Assembly: GCA_030538115.1 (NCBI GenBank)
Contig: JAUNUP010000011.1
Span: forward strand, 1 to 64,000
Reading direction: 5' to 3'
DNA from: Dermatophilus congolensis
Lineage (GTDB): Bacteria > Actinomycetota > Actinomycetes > Actinomycetales > Dermatophilaceae
DNA: 64,000 nucleotides
In this document: one piece after another, positions 44,843 to 53,637 of the stretch
How positions within the stretch are numbered: the first letter of the stretch is position 1
How the letters are laid out: every line of letters begins with the position of its first letter
Translations under genes and position numbers: made by a program
Notes under the pieces: generated by a model
The model's database searches: none
Seen by the model: the letters and a program-made list of their open reading frames with translations, nothing else
What the model was told of the DNA's origin: nothing

Positions 44843-44950
44843 CAGCGCTCCCTTCGGGTCGTAGCGCGGCGCACCGGCTCCTCCCCCCCGGGGCTTGGCG
44901 CGTTATTGGTGGTCCCCCGCTGTCCCCCCAGCGGGGGCCACCCTTTTTTC
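44843..44950 (+). ncRNA. 6C RNA (B11/scr3558-type sRNA)
   Basis: About 105 nt with a 5' hairpin (GCGCT...AGCGC, TTCG loop) and two stems with C-rich loops: GGCTCC-TCCCCCCC-GGGGCT (near 44875-44897) and CCCCCGCT-GTCCCCCC-AGCGGGGG (44913-44938). The last is extended by GGTGG/CCACC and followed by TTTTTT (44944-44949) as terminator. Two stems each with at least six loop cytosines define the actinobacterial 6C RNA. M. tuberculosis B11, a 6C RNA, lies in the Rv3660c-Rv3661 gap beside ssd, the same location. B11 is known to pair with G-rich ribosome-binding regions of target mRNAs. Confidence 0.78.
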
Positions 44951-45063
44951 TGGGTCTTTTCGGTTCATCGGCTCTTTCCACAACCCCGCACCGGGGTGTG
45001 CTCTGTCCACAGGCGACCGCCGTCGCTGCCTCGCCGGGGCCGGGACTGACCGAACCTGACCCC

Positions 45064-45906
45064 ATGAATCGTGCACACACCATCGCGTTCGTCGGCGCAT
45101 CGGGAGGGGCGGGCGTCTCGTGCCTGCTGGCCGCCACCGCACTGCGCCTTGCCGAGTCGGGGCTGCGGGTCGCCTGCCTCGACCGAGATCCGTGCGGAGG
45201 AGGCCTCGACGTGGTCTTCGGCCTCGACCATGTTCGGGGCGTGCGCTGGCCGGAGGTGGCCGGGGCTCGCGGCGAACTCGACCCTGCCACCCTGCTCGCA
45301 GAGTTGCCGCACGACCGGGGCATCTGGGTTCTCTCACACGGCCGCGACAGCCTCGTTGTCGTCTCCCCGGAGGCGGACGCCACGGTGCTGGCCGCGCTTG
45401 CAGGCGGAGTCGACGTGGTGCTGATCGATGCGGGCCGACCGACTCCAGTCACTCAGGCTCAGCAGCGAGGCGTTGCCGTCGTGGGGCTCGGGGGCACAGG
45501 GCCCGTGGATCTGCCGTGCGTCGCCGGAGCGGACGACGTAGTGCTGGTCGTCGATGCGAGTCCGCAATCGCTCGCCGCCGCATCCGCCATCGCCCAGGTC
45601 GCTTCGGGTGCTGACACGGCTGCGACCTGGTGGCTGGCGCAACGGGTCTCGCGCTCGTCGGCGCATCTGCCGGAGACCGTGTCGGCGGCGCTCGAGCTAC
45701 CCCTCGCGGCCGTGGTGGCCCACGATTCCAAGTGCGCGGGGGCGCTGCTCGACGGTGTCGTGCCCGGCCGTCGCGGACCGCTCGCCAAGGCTGCGGCGCA
45801 GATTGTGCAGGCACTATCGCAGCAGGCGCAGCAACCGCATCAGCGGCGACAACCATCCCATCAGTCTCGCGCACGTCACGTGCTTGCGTCCCGGAGGGCG
45901 GCGTGA
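45064..45906 (+). CDS. ssd: Ssd-like septum-site/TadZ-type protein
   Basis: 280 aa; MinD/CpaE family, Rv3660c-type. P-loop position reads GASGGAGVSC without the signature Lys, so ATP hydrolysis is doubtful; CLDRDPCGGGLDVVFGL and DVVLIDAGRP match the switch regions. Ssd affects septation and dormancy in M. tuberculosis; TadZ/CpaE proteins position Tad pilus machines. It heads the tad operon, its stop overlapping the tadA GTG, so a pilus-localising role fits. The tail is Gln/Arg-rich. Confidence 0.85.
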   Translation: MNRAHTIAFVGASGGAGVSCLLAATALRLAESGLRVACLDRDPCGGGLDVVFGLDHVRGVRWPEVAGARGELDPATLLAELPHDRGIWVLSHGRDSLVVVSPEADATVLAALAGGVDVVLIDAGRPTPVTQAQQRGVAVVGLGGTGPVDLPCVAGADDVVLVVDASPQSLAAASAIAQVASGADTAATWWLAQRVSRSSAHLPETVSAALELPLAAVVAHDSKCAGALLDGVVPGRRGPLAKAAAQIVQALSQQAQQPHQRRQPSHQSRARHVLASRRAA

Positions 45907-47129
45907 GCACGGGTGAGGCCTTGGTGCCGACGCAGGTGTGGGAGCACATCCGGGCCGGACGGGCCCCGACGAGCGATCGGGTCGATCAGGTCGCCTCACG
46001 GGAGGCGAGACTGCTCGGCTCCGGAGGTGTCGACGTCGCGCGGGCATCACTGCGGGCAGCGACTTTGGGGCTCGGTCCGCTCGACGATGTCGTCGCGCTG
46101 CCGCAGGTCACCGATGTGCTCGTCAACGGTACCGACGGGGTCTGGATCGATAGAGGCAACGGGCTCGAACTCGTCTCCGTGGAGATGGGCGACGCGGCGA
46201 ACGTGCGTCGGCTCGCCGTACGGCTGGCCGGGCTGGCCGACCGTCGGTTGGATGAGGCGAGCCCCTATGTCGATGGCTTGCTCCCTGGCGGGATCCGCCT
46301 GCACGCAGTGCTGCCGCCCCTCGTGGACCAAGCTGCGCACATCAGCCTGCGTGTGCCCCGCAGCGATGTCGTGTCGTTGGATCGGCTCGTCGAATTGGGG
46401 TCGCTGCCCGAGTCGTGGCTCCCGGTGATGCAAGCCGTTATTTCCCAACGACTTTCGTTTGTGATCTCTGGAGGGACCGGCACCGGAAAAACCACCTTGT
46501 TGGCGGGGTTGCTGGCACTCGTCTCCGAGGACGAACGGATTCTCGTGGTCGAGGACGTTCGCGAACTCGCCGTGCGCCACCCCCACGTGGTGCGCCTGCA
46601 GGCGAGGCCGGCCAACGTCGAAGGAGCAGGTGCCGTCGACCTCGTGGCGCTGGTGCGGCAGAGCCTTCGCATGCGCCCCGACCGCCTGGTCGTGGGGGAG
46701 GTGCGCGGCGCGGAGGTGCGCGAGATGCTCACGGCGCTCAACACCGGTCACGAGGGCGGGTGCGGCACGATCCACGCCAACAGCGACCGTGACGTGGTGG
46801 CGCGATTCGAGGCCCTCGGCGCTCTCGCCGGCATGAGTCCCGTCGCAGTGCGCTCGCAGCTCGGCAGCGCGATCAGTGTGGTCGTACATCTGCGACGGAC
46901 CAGGTCACAGCGGTGCGTCGCGAGCATCGGGGTGTTGGAGGCGAGCGCCGACGGATTGGTGGTGCAGACCGCGCTCCGCAACGACTCCGGCCCTCGTGGG
47001 GACGCTGCGACGGGGGCGTTCGGCGCCTCGCCGGTTCCTGTCGGGGCGCAGGAGCCGGGCTGGTCGCGGCTCCGGGAACTGCTCGGCCTCAACACGCGCC
47101 CCGCCCCGCGGCGGGCCAGGTCCGCGTGA
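45903..47129 (+). CDS. tadA: Tad/Flp pilus assembly ATPase (CpaF/TadA)
   Basis: 408 aa; powers assembly of Flp pili. Type II/IV secretion ATPase motifs: LVNGTDGVWIDRG in the N-domain, Walker A GGTGTGKTTLLAGLL, Asp box VVEDVRELAVRHPHVVRL, Walker B RPDRLVVGEVRGAE and His box TGHEGGCGTIHAN. The final 60 residues are unconserved. GTG start overlaps ssd; the stop overlaps tadB. Confidence 0.93.
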   Translation: MSTGEALVPTQVWEHIRAGRAPTSDRVDQVASREARLLGSGGVDVARASLRAATLGLGPLDDVVALPQVTDVLVNGTDGVWIDRGNGLELVSVEMGDAANVRRLAVRLAGLADRRLDEASPYVDGLLPGGIRLHAVLPPLVDQAAHISLRVPRSDVVSLDRLVELGSLPESWLPVMQAVISQRLSFVISGGTGTGKTTLLAGLLALVSEDERILVVEDVRELAVRHPHVVRLQARPANVEGAGAVDLVALVRQSLRMRPDRLVVGEVRGAEVREMLTALNTGHEGGCGTIHANSDRDVVARFEALGALAGMSPVAVRSQLGSAISVVVHLRRTRSQRCVASIGVLEASADGLVVQTALRNDSGPRGDAATGAFGASPVPVGAQEPGWSRLRELLGLNTRPAPRRARSA

Positions 47130-47881
47130 GCGCCGACGTGTCCGGGGGAGCGGCGATGCTGCCGGTGCTGCTGGTCGTGGCGGCGTTTCTCGTGTGGCCG
47201 CGGCGGCAAGGAGGGCGGGCGGCGCTGGTACTGGCAACGCCCAGGGTCCGGCCGACAGGTGCCGCCGAACTACTTGCGTCTGACCCAGTGGAGTTGGCGC
47301 GGAGATTCGTCCGACGCCGCCGCGGCGACGATGTCGACACACAGCTTCTACCTGTTGTCGAAGCGTTGGCCGGAGCCCTGCGGGCCGGCCTTCCACCCGG
47401 TCAGGCGCTCGCGCTCGCGGCGATCGACGTGTCGGGGCCGTTCGCCGAGGTCCTTCGCGGAGTGGAGCGTAGGGCACGCCTCGGTGAGGGCCTCGCGGTC
47501 GGGTGGGCGCAGGCCGCCGAGCGGCTGGACAACGACGAACTGCGCGTACTGGCCAGGGCGTGGTCGTTGAGCGAAGAGACGGGTACGCCATTGGCCGATG
47601 CCGCTGTGACCACGGCGGCCGTATTGAGGGAGGAACGCGAACAGCGCGGACGTACCCGCAGCGCAGTGGCCGGGGCACGCACGACGATGACGATTCTCAC
47701 CCTCCTGCCGCTCGGCGGGCCGGTGCTCGCCGCGTTCATGGGGCTCGACATGCGCCGCGTGTACGCGGAATCACCGGTCGTCTGGGCCGCGCTGGGCGCG
47801 GGGATCGTGCTGGTGCTGGTGGGCCGGTGGTGGGTCGCCCGCCTCGTCTCGCACACCCTCGCCGGGCCGGTGCTGCGATGA
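47126..47881 (+). CDS. tadB: Tad pilus inner-membrane platform protein TadB-like
   Basis: 251 aa. T2SSF domain (residues about 65-190, LLPVVEALAGALRAGLPPGQAL) between one N-terminal and two C-terminal transmembrane helices. With TadC it forms the membrane platform moved by TadA. Shorter than proteobacterial TadB, as usual in actinobacteria. GTG start overlapping tadA; ATGA overlap with tadC. Confidence 0.85.
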   Translation: MSADVSGGAAMLPVLLVVAAFLVWPRRQGGRAALVLATPRVRPTGAAELLASDPVELARRFVRRRRGDDVDTQLLPVVEALAGALRAGLPPGQALALAAIDVSGPFAEVLRGVERRARLGEGLAVGWAQAAERLDNDELRVLARAWSLSEETGTPLADAAVTTAAVLREEREQRGRTRSAVAGARTTMTILTLLPLGGPVLAAFMGLDMRRVYAESPVVWAALGAGIVLVLVGRWWVARLVSHTLAGPVLR

Positions 47882-48426
47882 GTGTCGTCGTCGCCGTGCT
47901 CGTCGCGCTCGCGGTGGCGTCGTGGCCCGGCCGGTCGAAGCGGCTGCGCAGCCTGGCCGCCCGAGGTGCAGCGTCGGCCGGGGGAGTGCCGCCGACCTCG
48001 GTGGCGACACTCGCCTCCACTGCCGACCTGCTCTCGATGGCCCTGCGCAGCGGATGCGGGGTGATCGAGGCGCTCGAGGCGGTCGGAGAGCGACAACCGG
48101 ATGCCGCCGGTGCTCACCTGCGTAGCGTCGCCTCGGCCTTGCGGTGGGGCGTGCCCGACGACGAGGCTTGGCATTCGGTACCCGACGCGTGGGCGCCGGT
48201 CGCCCGAGCGCTCACGCTCGCGAACCGGGCGGGTGTACCGCCCGCCGACCTCATCGCGCGCGCCGCCGATGACCTCCGGGCCGCCGAACGGGCCCGGCTC
48301 GAGATGGCGACTGCGCAGCTCGGCGTGCGGGTGGTGCTGCCGCTCGGACTCGCCTTCTTGCCCGCTTTCGTGTTGACGACGGTCGTGCCTGTCGTCGTCG
48401 CACTGCTGGGTGACGTTCTCGCTTAA
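47878..48426 (+). CDS. tadC: Tad pilus platform protein TadC-like
   Basis: 182 aa. T2SSF domain (LASTADLLSMALRSGCGVIEALEAVG) and a C-terminal hydrophobic helix (LPLGLAFLPAFVLTTVVPVVVALLG region). Second half of the TadBC platform, in translational overlap with tadB. A 135-bp gap follows before the pilin gene. Confidence 0.83.
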   Translation: MSVVVAVLVALAVASWPGRSKRLRSLAARGAASAGGVPPTSVATLASTADLLSMALRSGCGVIEALEAVGERQPDAAGAHLRSVASALRWGVPDDEAWHSVPDAWAPVARALTLANRAGVPPADLIARAADDLRAAERARLEMATAQLGVRVVLPLGLAFLPAFVLTTVVPVVVALLGDVLA

Positions 48427-48561
48427 TCCACAACCCCGCACCGAGGGTGTCGTCATCCACAGGGGCGTCGTCGCGCGCCGACGCGATCGTAGAAATCGCC
48501 GCAAGATGACTTCACCGGCGACGAAAGCGCTGGTCATCCCACAAGAAATCAGGAGACAACC

Positions 48562-48804
48562 ATGTCTGTCCGAGCTGTTTCCCGCCGCGCCACCCTGGGC
48601 CAACGCGTCGCGGTCCGCATGCAACTGCTGGGCGCCCGCCTGCGCGATCGCGCCGACGACGGCATGACCACGGCGGAGTACGCCGTGGGCACGCTCGCCG
48701 CCGTGGCCTTCGCCGGGCTGCTGTTCGCACTCATGAGTTCGGGCGAAGTCAAGGGAATGCTCATGTCCCTCGTCAGCGCCGCCCTCAAGATGCCGAAGGC
48801 CTGA
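48562..48804 (+). CDS. Flp-type pilin-like DUF4244 protein
   Basis: 80 aa; Rv3656c-type. Leader with basic residues, then DDGMTTAEYAVGTLAAVAFAGLLF: Gly before the processed Met, Glu at +5 and a hydrophobic helix as in prepilins cleaved by a TadV-type peptidase. Probable major subunit of the pilus. ATG with AGGAG 6-7 nt upstream. No prepilin peptidase gene is in the window. Confidence 0.85.
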   Translation: MSVRAVSRRATLGQRVAVRMQLLGARLRDRADDGMTTAEYAVGTLAAVAFAGLLFALMSSGEVKGMLMSLVSAALKMPKA

Positions 48805-48809
48805 GCACG

Positions 48810-49184
48810 GTGTTCACCGCCCGAGCCGACCGCGGCGGCGCGAGGACTCGCCGTGACTCCGGTTTCGTCACCGCCGAGCTGGCCGTTGCGCTGCCTGCGG
48901 TGGTGCTCGTCCTCGTGTTCGCCGTGGCCGTGCTCGGGCTGGTGCTCGACCAGATCCGCTGCGTCGACGCCGCGCGTTTGGCCGCACGTGCTGTGGCCAG
49001 GGGCGATACGACCTCCGCGGTGGTCACACTCGCACGAGAGGCGGCTCCCGAGGGGGCGCGCGTCGACGTGAAGAAGGGGCCTCCGGTTCGGGTGGAGGTC
49101 GTCGCGCCGCCGCGCAAACCGTGGCTGCCCGACGCGGTCCGCGCACGCGCTGTGGCGACGGCACCCTCGGAGAGCACGACGTGA
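48810..49184 (+). CDS. TadE-like minor pilin
   Basis: 124 aa; Rv3655c-type. SGFVTAELAVALPAVVLVLVFAV is a prepilin-like segment (Glu at +5 relative to the conserved F/V) with a transmembrane helix about residues 20-45, followed by an exported domain. GTG start 5 bp after the pilin stop; stop overlaps the next gene (GTGA). Confidence 0.85.
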   Translation: MFTARADRGGARTRRDSGFVTAELAVALPAVVLVLVFAVAVLGLVLDQIRCVDAARLAARAVARGDTTSAVVTLAREAAPEGARVDVKKGPPVRVEVVAPPRKPWLPDAVRARAVATAPSESTT

Positions 49185-49546
49185 TCGCCGACGATGACAG
49201 GGAGCGCGGCTCGGGCACCGTCATCGCAGTGGGCGTCATCGGGCTCATCGCCTCGTTGATCGTCGTCGTGGCGCTGGTCGGTGCTGCCGTTCTCGCAGCT
49301 CACCGCGCGCGTGCCGCCGCCGATCTGGCGGCGATCGGTGCCGCCAGAACCGTGCTGCTCGGGGGCGATCAGGGACGCGCCTGCCGAGAAGCTGTCTCAC
49401 TGGTGAAGGCGAACAACGCCGCCATGGACTCGTGCTCGGTACACGGCAGCGACGTGACGGTGGCGGCATCGGTGCCACTCCCGCGTGCTCTCGACGCCCT
49501 CGGTTTCGACCGCGCCAAGGGCGTGGCGAAAGCGGGGCCTGAGTGA
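49181..49546 (+). CDS. TadE/TadG-like pseudopilin (Rv3654c type)
   Basis: 121 aa. GSGTVIAVGVIGLIASLIVVVAL near the N-terminus is the prepilin-like transmembrane segment; AAHRARAAADLAAIGAA follows as in TadG-like proteins. A pair of cysteines (ACREA, DSCSV) may form a disulfide outside. Last gene of the tad operon; convergent with the helicase gene 23 bp later. Confidence 0.82.
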   Translation: MIADDDRERGSGTVIAVGVIGLIASLIVVVALVGAAVLAAHRARAAADLAAIGAARTVLLGGDQGRACREAVSLVKANNAAMDSCSVHGSDVTVAASVPLPRALDALGFDRAKGVAKAGPE

Positions 49547-49569
49547 GGCGCGGACGAGTGCACGCCCGC

Positions 49570-51921
49570 TCACGCCTGCGCGCCGCCGGCGAGGAGGGCG
49601 GCCACGGTGAGGCGGAGCAGGGCTAGAGCCCCCGCCTTGTCGAGGGGTTCGTTGCCGTTGCCGCACTTCGGCGACTGCACGCATGCGGGGCATCCCGTCT
49701 CGCAGGGGCAGCCGGCGATGGCCTCGGCGGTTCCGTCGAGCCACTCGGCGGCAGCCAGAAAGCCGCGTTCTGCGAACCCGGCGCCGCCCTGTGTGCCGTC
49801 GTAGATCATGATCGTCGGCAGCCCGGTGTCCGGGTGACAGGCTGTCGAGACGCCTCCGATATCCCACCGATCGACGGCTGTGACCAGGGGCATCATGCCG
49901 ATGGCCGCGTGCTCGGCTGCATGCGCGGAGCCGGGTATCGCCGCCGGTGCGATGCCGGCGGCAGAGAGGGCGTCGGGTTCGAGGGTCCACCACACGGCCT
50001 TCGTCGCGAGCCGCCGTTCGGGCAGGTCGAGCGGGTGATGGCCGATGATCGACCCGTCGGGCAGGCGCCGTTCGAACGACACCACCTGTGAGCGCACGAG
50101 TACGTCGCCGAAGAACAGCGTCACGCCACCGGAGCATTCGTGGCGTCGGCGCACGGCCACGATGTCGAAGGCGCTGAGCGACTGGGCCACGGTCGACCAG
50201 CCGGGGTCGCCCGCGGTGACGGTGGCGGTACCGGTATCGAGATCGAGGGCCGTGACCACGTACGTATCGCCTTGGTGCAGGTGTACCGCTCCGGCGTGTA
50301 CCGCGGAGTGGGCTCGTGCCTCGTCGACCGTGCCGATCACCCGACCGGTCTCGCGTTCGACGATGCGGGTCTGCTCGCCGGCACCGCGCAGCGAGATCGA
50401 GTCGGCAGGGCGTTCGCTGCGGGTCCAGTACCAGCCGTCGCGACGGCGGCGCAGGAGTCCGGCCGACGCCAGTTGCTCTGCCAGCGCCACGGTCGACGGC
50501 CCGAACCACTCGACATCGGCGGGCCGCAGCGGCAGTTCGTGGGCCGCGGCGGCGAGATGAGGCCCGAGCACGTGCGGGTTCGCGGGGTCGACGATCACCG
50601 GTTCGACGCCGCTGTCGAACACGGCCTCCGGGTGGTGCACGAGGTACATGTCGAGGGGATCGTCGGAGGCGAGCAGCACCGTGAGCGACTCCTGCCCGCT
50701 TCGACCGGCCCGGCCCGCCCGCTGCCACAGGGCTGCCCGCGTGCCCGGCCACCCTGCGAGGACGACCGCGTCGAGGCCGCTGATGTCGATGCCGAGTTCG
50801 AGCGCGCTGGTGGCCGCGACACCGAGCAGCGACCCGTCGCGCAGCTGTGCTTCGAGTCGTCGGCGGTCTTCCGGCAGGTACCCGCCGCGATAGGCGGCAA
50901 CGCGGTGGGTGAGCTCCCGGTCGGATTCGGTGTGCACGCCGTGCTCGTCGCGCCCCTCGTGCTCGCCGTGATCGCTGAGCTCGCTCACGGCCCGCGCCGC
51001 GACGACCTCGCTGCCGGCGCGAGAGCCAGCGAACACGATCGTGCCCGCTCCGCTGCGCGTGAGTCGGGCGAGCATGCGACCGGCCGTGGTGAGGGTGCCG
51101 GCGGGAGGAAGGGGTGTCGCCAGTGCGAACGTGGCTGCAGCCCGGGGCGAGCCGTCGTCGGACACCTCGGTGACGGTCTCACCCAGAAGCGTGCTCGCGT
51201 GACCAGCGGCGTCGGAGACGGTGGCGGAGGCGAAGACGAACACCGGCGATGCTCCGTGGTGGGCGGCCACCCGCCTCAGGCGCCGCAGCACGGCAGACGT
51301 GTGCGCCCCGAAGACGCCCTTGTACGTGTGGCTCTCGTCGACGACCACGTACCGCAGTCCGCGCCAGAACGGTGCCCATCGCGGGTGGGCGGGCAGCAGC
51401 GCTCGGTGCAGCATGTCGGGGTTGGTGAGGATGAGGTTGGCGTTGCGTCTGATCCAGGCGCGTTCGTCGCCGGGGGTGTCTCCGTCGTAGGTGGCTGCTC
51501 GCACTCCGGGCAGGTCGTACGACGTGATGCGGGCGAGCTGATCGCCCGCCAGCGCTTTGGTGGGCGCCAGGTAGATCGCCGTGGGAGGTCGTGCGACCGC
51601 CTCGGTTGCGCCGTCGACGAGGTCGGTCAGCAGCGGCAGCAGGTACCCGAGGCTCTTGCCCGAGGCGGTGCCCGTCGAGAGGGCGCAGTGCCGCCCGGCG
51701 CGCACGAGGTCGGCGGCTTCGCGCTGGTGGCTCCACAGGTTCGTGATGCCGTCGGAGCCGAGCGCGGCCACCAGAGCGGGGGCCACCCACGGCGGCATGT
51801 CGGCCGTTCGGGCGGTGCGCGCAGGCACTCGGTGAGTGCTGAGCACGCGCCCGCAGCCGCCGTCGCGGGTGAGCGCGGCGAGCAGGGCGTCAGGCCCGGG
51901 GTCGGGGCGTGGAAGTGGCAT
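49570..51921 (-). CDS. DUF1998 superfamily 2 helicase (Hrq1/MrfA-like)
   Basis: 783 aa; Rv3649-type. Helicase motifs: SHQREAADLVRAG (Q/0), GTASGKSLGYLLPL (I), VDESHTYKGV (II, DESH), FASATV (III), AATSALELGIDISGLDAVV (V) and QRAGRAGRSGQ (VI). The C-terminal DUF1998 domain has the Cys cluster CPCETGCPACVQSPKCGNGN that binds zinc. MrfA of Bacillus repairs mitomycin C lesions and yeast Hrq1 repairs crosslinks, so a DNA-repair role is likely. Divergent from the STAS gene. Confidence 0.92.
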   Translation of the reverse strand: MPLPRPDPGPDALLAALTRDGGCGRVLSTHRVPARTARTADMPPWVAPALVAALGSDGITNLWSHQREAADLVRAGRHCALSTGTASGKSLGYLLPLLTDLVDGATEAVARPPTAIYLAPTKALAGDQLARITSYDLPGVRAATYDGDTPGDERAWIRRNANLILTNPDMLHRALLPAHPRWAPFWRGLRYVVVDESHTYKGVFGAHTSAVLRRLRRVAAHHGASPVFVFASATVSDAAGHASTLLGETVTEVSDDGSPRAAATFALATPLPPAGTLTTAGRMLARLTRSGAGTIVFAGSRAGSEVVAARAVSELSDHGEHEGRDEHGVHTESDRELTHRVAAYRGGYLPEDRRRLEAQLRDGSLLGVAATSALELGIDISGLDAVVLAGWPGTRAALWQRAGRAGRSGQESLTVLLASDDPLDMYLVHHPEAVFDSGVEPVIVDPANPHVLGPHLAAAAHELPLRPADVEWFGPSTVALAEQLASAGLLRRRRDGWYWTRSERPADSISLRGAGEQTRIVERETGRVIGTVDEARAHSAVHAGAVHLHQGDTYVVTALDLDTGTATVTAGDPGWSTVAQSLSAFDIVAVRRRHECSGGVTLFFGDVLVRSQVVSFERRLPDGSIIGHHPLDLPERRLATKAVWWTLEPDALSAAGIAPAAIPGSAHAAEHAAIGMMPLVTAVDRWDIGGVSTACHPDTGLPTIMIYDGTQGGAGFAERGFLAAAEWLDGTAEAIAGCPCETGCPACVQSPKCGNGNEPLDKAGALALLRLTVAALLAGGAQA

Positions 51922-52101
51922 CGCCCACACCGTACGGCGAGTGCGATTGGATACGCGTCCGTTACCTAGGACACAATGGAGCGCGATTCCGACCTCAAGA
52001 GCAGTGTCGGGACGACAAGAGGACGACGAGGACGACGCGGCTTCCACGGCTTCGGTCATGACCGACCGGCTACGAGAGCCCCCTTGAAGGAGTTGACCGA
52101 A

Positions 52102-52467
52102 GTGGACTTGGTCATCGCGGACTACCAAGACGGCGACGTCACGGTGATCACGCTGGCGGGTGACCTCGACGTTGCTTCGGCGCCCGCGCTGCGTGCGGCT
52201 CTCGACAGGCACATCCGCAGTCACCGGTTGCGCATTTGTCTCGATCTGGAGCAGGTGACGTTCATCGACTCTGCTCCACTGGGTGTCATCGTGGGGCGAA
52301 TGCGGTTGACGCGCATGTCGAATGGCTCGATGCGGATCATCTGTACGGTGCCTCGCATCATCAGGATTTTGAGCATCACGGGTCTCGATCGGATCTTTCC
52401 GGTACACCAGAGCCGCGAAGAGGCTGTGCGGCTGTGTGCTGCGGATGTGGCTGAGGCCATCGACTAG
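52102..52467 (+). CDS. STAS-domain anti-sigma factor antagonist
   Basis: 121 aa. VTVITLAGDLDVASAPALR and CLDLEQVTFIDSAPLGVIVGR give the STAS fold with the phosphorylatable Ser in FIDSAPLG (usual D-S-G/S-G-L). Such proteins release sigma factors by binding a RsbW-type kinase. GTG at 52102 chosen: AAGGAG lies 10 nt upstream. No kinase gene is adjacent. The stress-type sigma gene follows 220 bp later. Confidence 0.85.
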   Translation: MDLVIADYQDGDVTVITLAGDLDVASAPALRAALDRHIRSHRLRICLDLEQVTFIDSAPLGVIVGRMRLTRMSNGSMRIICTVPRIIRILSITGLDRIFPVHQSREEAVRLCAADVAEAID

Positions 52468-52486
52468 TCATCACGGTTCTGACCTG

Positions 52487-52519
52487 CGCATACGCGACGC
52501 GCCGAGCGTCGGGTATGCG
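52487..52519 (+). terminator. hairpin after the STAS gene
   Basis: CGCATAC-G-CGACGC, loop GCCGA, GCGTCG-G-GTATGCG: 13 bp with one G-G mismatch. No T run; may act as a 3' stabiliser. Confidence 0.45.
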
Positions 52520-52580
52520 TCGGTGAACCGGGGAATGCTCGCGGCGTGCATAAGATGAGTTATCGCCCGAAGCGCTCGAC

Positions 52581-52630
52581 TAGAATGCTTCCAGAAGCGC
52601 CGTCGGTCTCGCCGCCGAGGCGAGGGCGCT
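52581..52630 (+). promoter_or_regulatory. -10 box and 5' hairpin upstream of the sigma factor gene
   Basis: TAGAAT (52581-52586) is a good -10 with no clear -35. The transcript would open with AGCGCC (52596-52601) and CTCGCC (52608-52613) pairing with GGCGAG and GGCGCT (52619-52630), a 12-bp stem with a 6-nt bulge. Confidence 0.4.
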
Positions 52631-52687
52631 AAGCGTGTGGTCCAGGAACGGTGCCACTGTCACGAATGCGTTGACTGGAGCTGTTTC

Positions 52688-53515
52688 GTGCCCAAGGTGG
52701 ATCTCGCCATCGCGCATGTCTCCTCATACCTAGGCCTGGACGAGGAGCCTCTCACTATCGCCGAGCGCGATCGGCTCACCGACTGCTACCTCAACCTTGC
52801 GGCCACGCAGACGCCCGAAGAGCGTTGCGACAGCCTTGACGTGGTGATTCTGCTGAACCTGCCGATCGCCGAGTCGATCGCACGGCGCTACTCCGCGCGT
52901 GGTCTCGAACTCGAAGATCTCGTGCAGGTGGCGCACCTGGCTTTGGTGAAGGCGGCGAACGCGTACCGTCCCGGTGCTGGTCAGGGCTTTCTCGGCTACG
53001 CCGTGCCGACGATCGCCGGCGAGATCAAACGACATTTTCGTGATTCGGGCTGGTTCATCCGGCCTCCGCGCAGGTTGCAGGAGTTGTATGCGCAGGCCTC
53101 GGCGGCACGGGCGGAGATGACGCAGGCGTCGAACCGAGCCCCGACGCTCCTGGAACTCGCCGAGTACCTGGACTGCGAGGTGCGGGACCTCATCGAGGCG
53201 CAGCTCGCCCAGGGGTCGTACGCGGCTGTGTCGATCGACAGTTCGATTCAGGGCACTGATCACCTCGCATTGCGTGACACCCTGGTTGCCGACTCCGATC
53301 CGATGTCGGAGGTCGAAGACCGGGCGGTGCTCGACTCCGCGCTCGACAAGCTGAGTTCGCGCGATCGTCACATCCTCTACCTGCGGTTCGTGCTCGGCTA
53401 CTCGCAGGCTCAGGTGGGTGACGAAATCGGAGCTTCGCAGATGCAAGTTTCGCGACTTCTTCGCCGAATACTCTCCGAATTGCACGATGACATCGGTGCT
53501 GATTCAGTAGCTTGA
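52688..53515 (+). CDS. RNA polymerase sigma factor, SigB/SigF stress-type
   Basis: 275 aa. Region 2 (NLPIAESIARRYSARGLELEDLVQVAHLALVKA), region 3 and region 4 HTH (LSSRDRHILYLRFVLGYSQAQVGDEIGASQMQVSRLLRRIL) follow the group 3 SigB/SigF/SigG pattern. Usually controlled by an anti-sigma kinase and a STAS antagonist; the STAS gene is just upstream but no kinase is seen. GTG 52688 chosen with GGAG 7 nt upstream; a longer frame from GTG 52637 would add a Cys-rich CHCHECVDWSC segment. The GAF-ANTAR gene follows. Confidence 0.9.
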   Translation: MPKVDLAIAHVSSYLGLDEEPLTIAERDRLTDCYLNLAATQTPEERCDSLDVVILLNLPIAESIARRYSARGLELEDLVQVAHLALVKAANAYRPGAGQGFLGYAVPTIAGEIKRHFRDSGWFIRPPRRLQELYAQASAARAEMTQASNRAPTLLELAEYLDCEVRDLIEAQLAQGSYAAVSIDSSIQGTDHLALRDTLVADSDPMSEVEDRAVLDSALDKLSSRDRHILYLRFVLGYSQAQVGDEIGASQMQVSRLLRRILSELHDDIGADSVA

Positions 53516-53637
53516 CAACCCCGAACTACCGGTACCGGCGATTCGGGGGAATCGTCAAGGACCATCTCGTTACCGACCCGCTTCACCACTCGGGCGCCGA
53601 CGACCTCGGCGCCGCAGGTTTCCTGGAGGATTCCACG

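Larger units (their letters stand above)
44180..45063. other. 880-bp gap holding non-coding RNA genes
   Basis: No credible protein gene on either strand. It holds a promoter-like pair at 44202-44230, hairpins, a dyad terminator-like stem at 44507-44532, a perfect 14-bp palindrome at 44801-44814, and a 6C RNA with strong terminator ending near 44950. The stretch 44546-44800 has no assignable element. Confidence 0.7.

Noticed and set aside
52511..52516. GGGTAT as a SigB/SigF-type -10 before the sigma gene
   Set aside because: No GTTT-like -35 at 13-17 nt; the sequence is instead one arm of the hairpin at 52487-52519.
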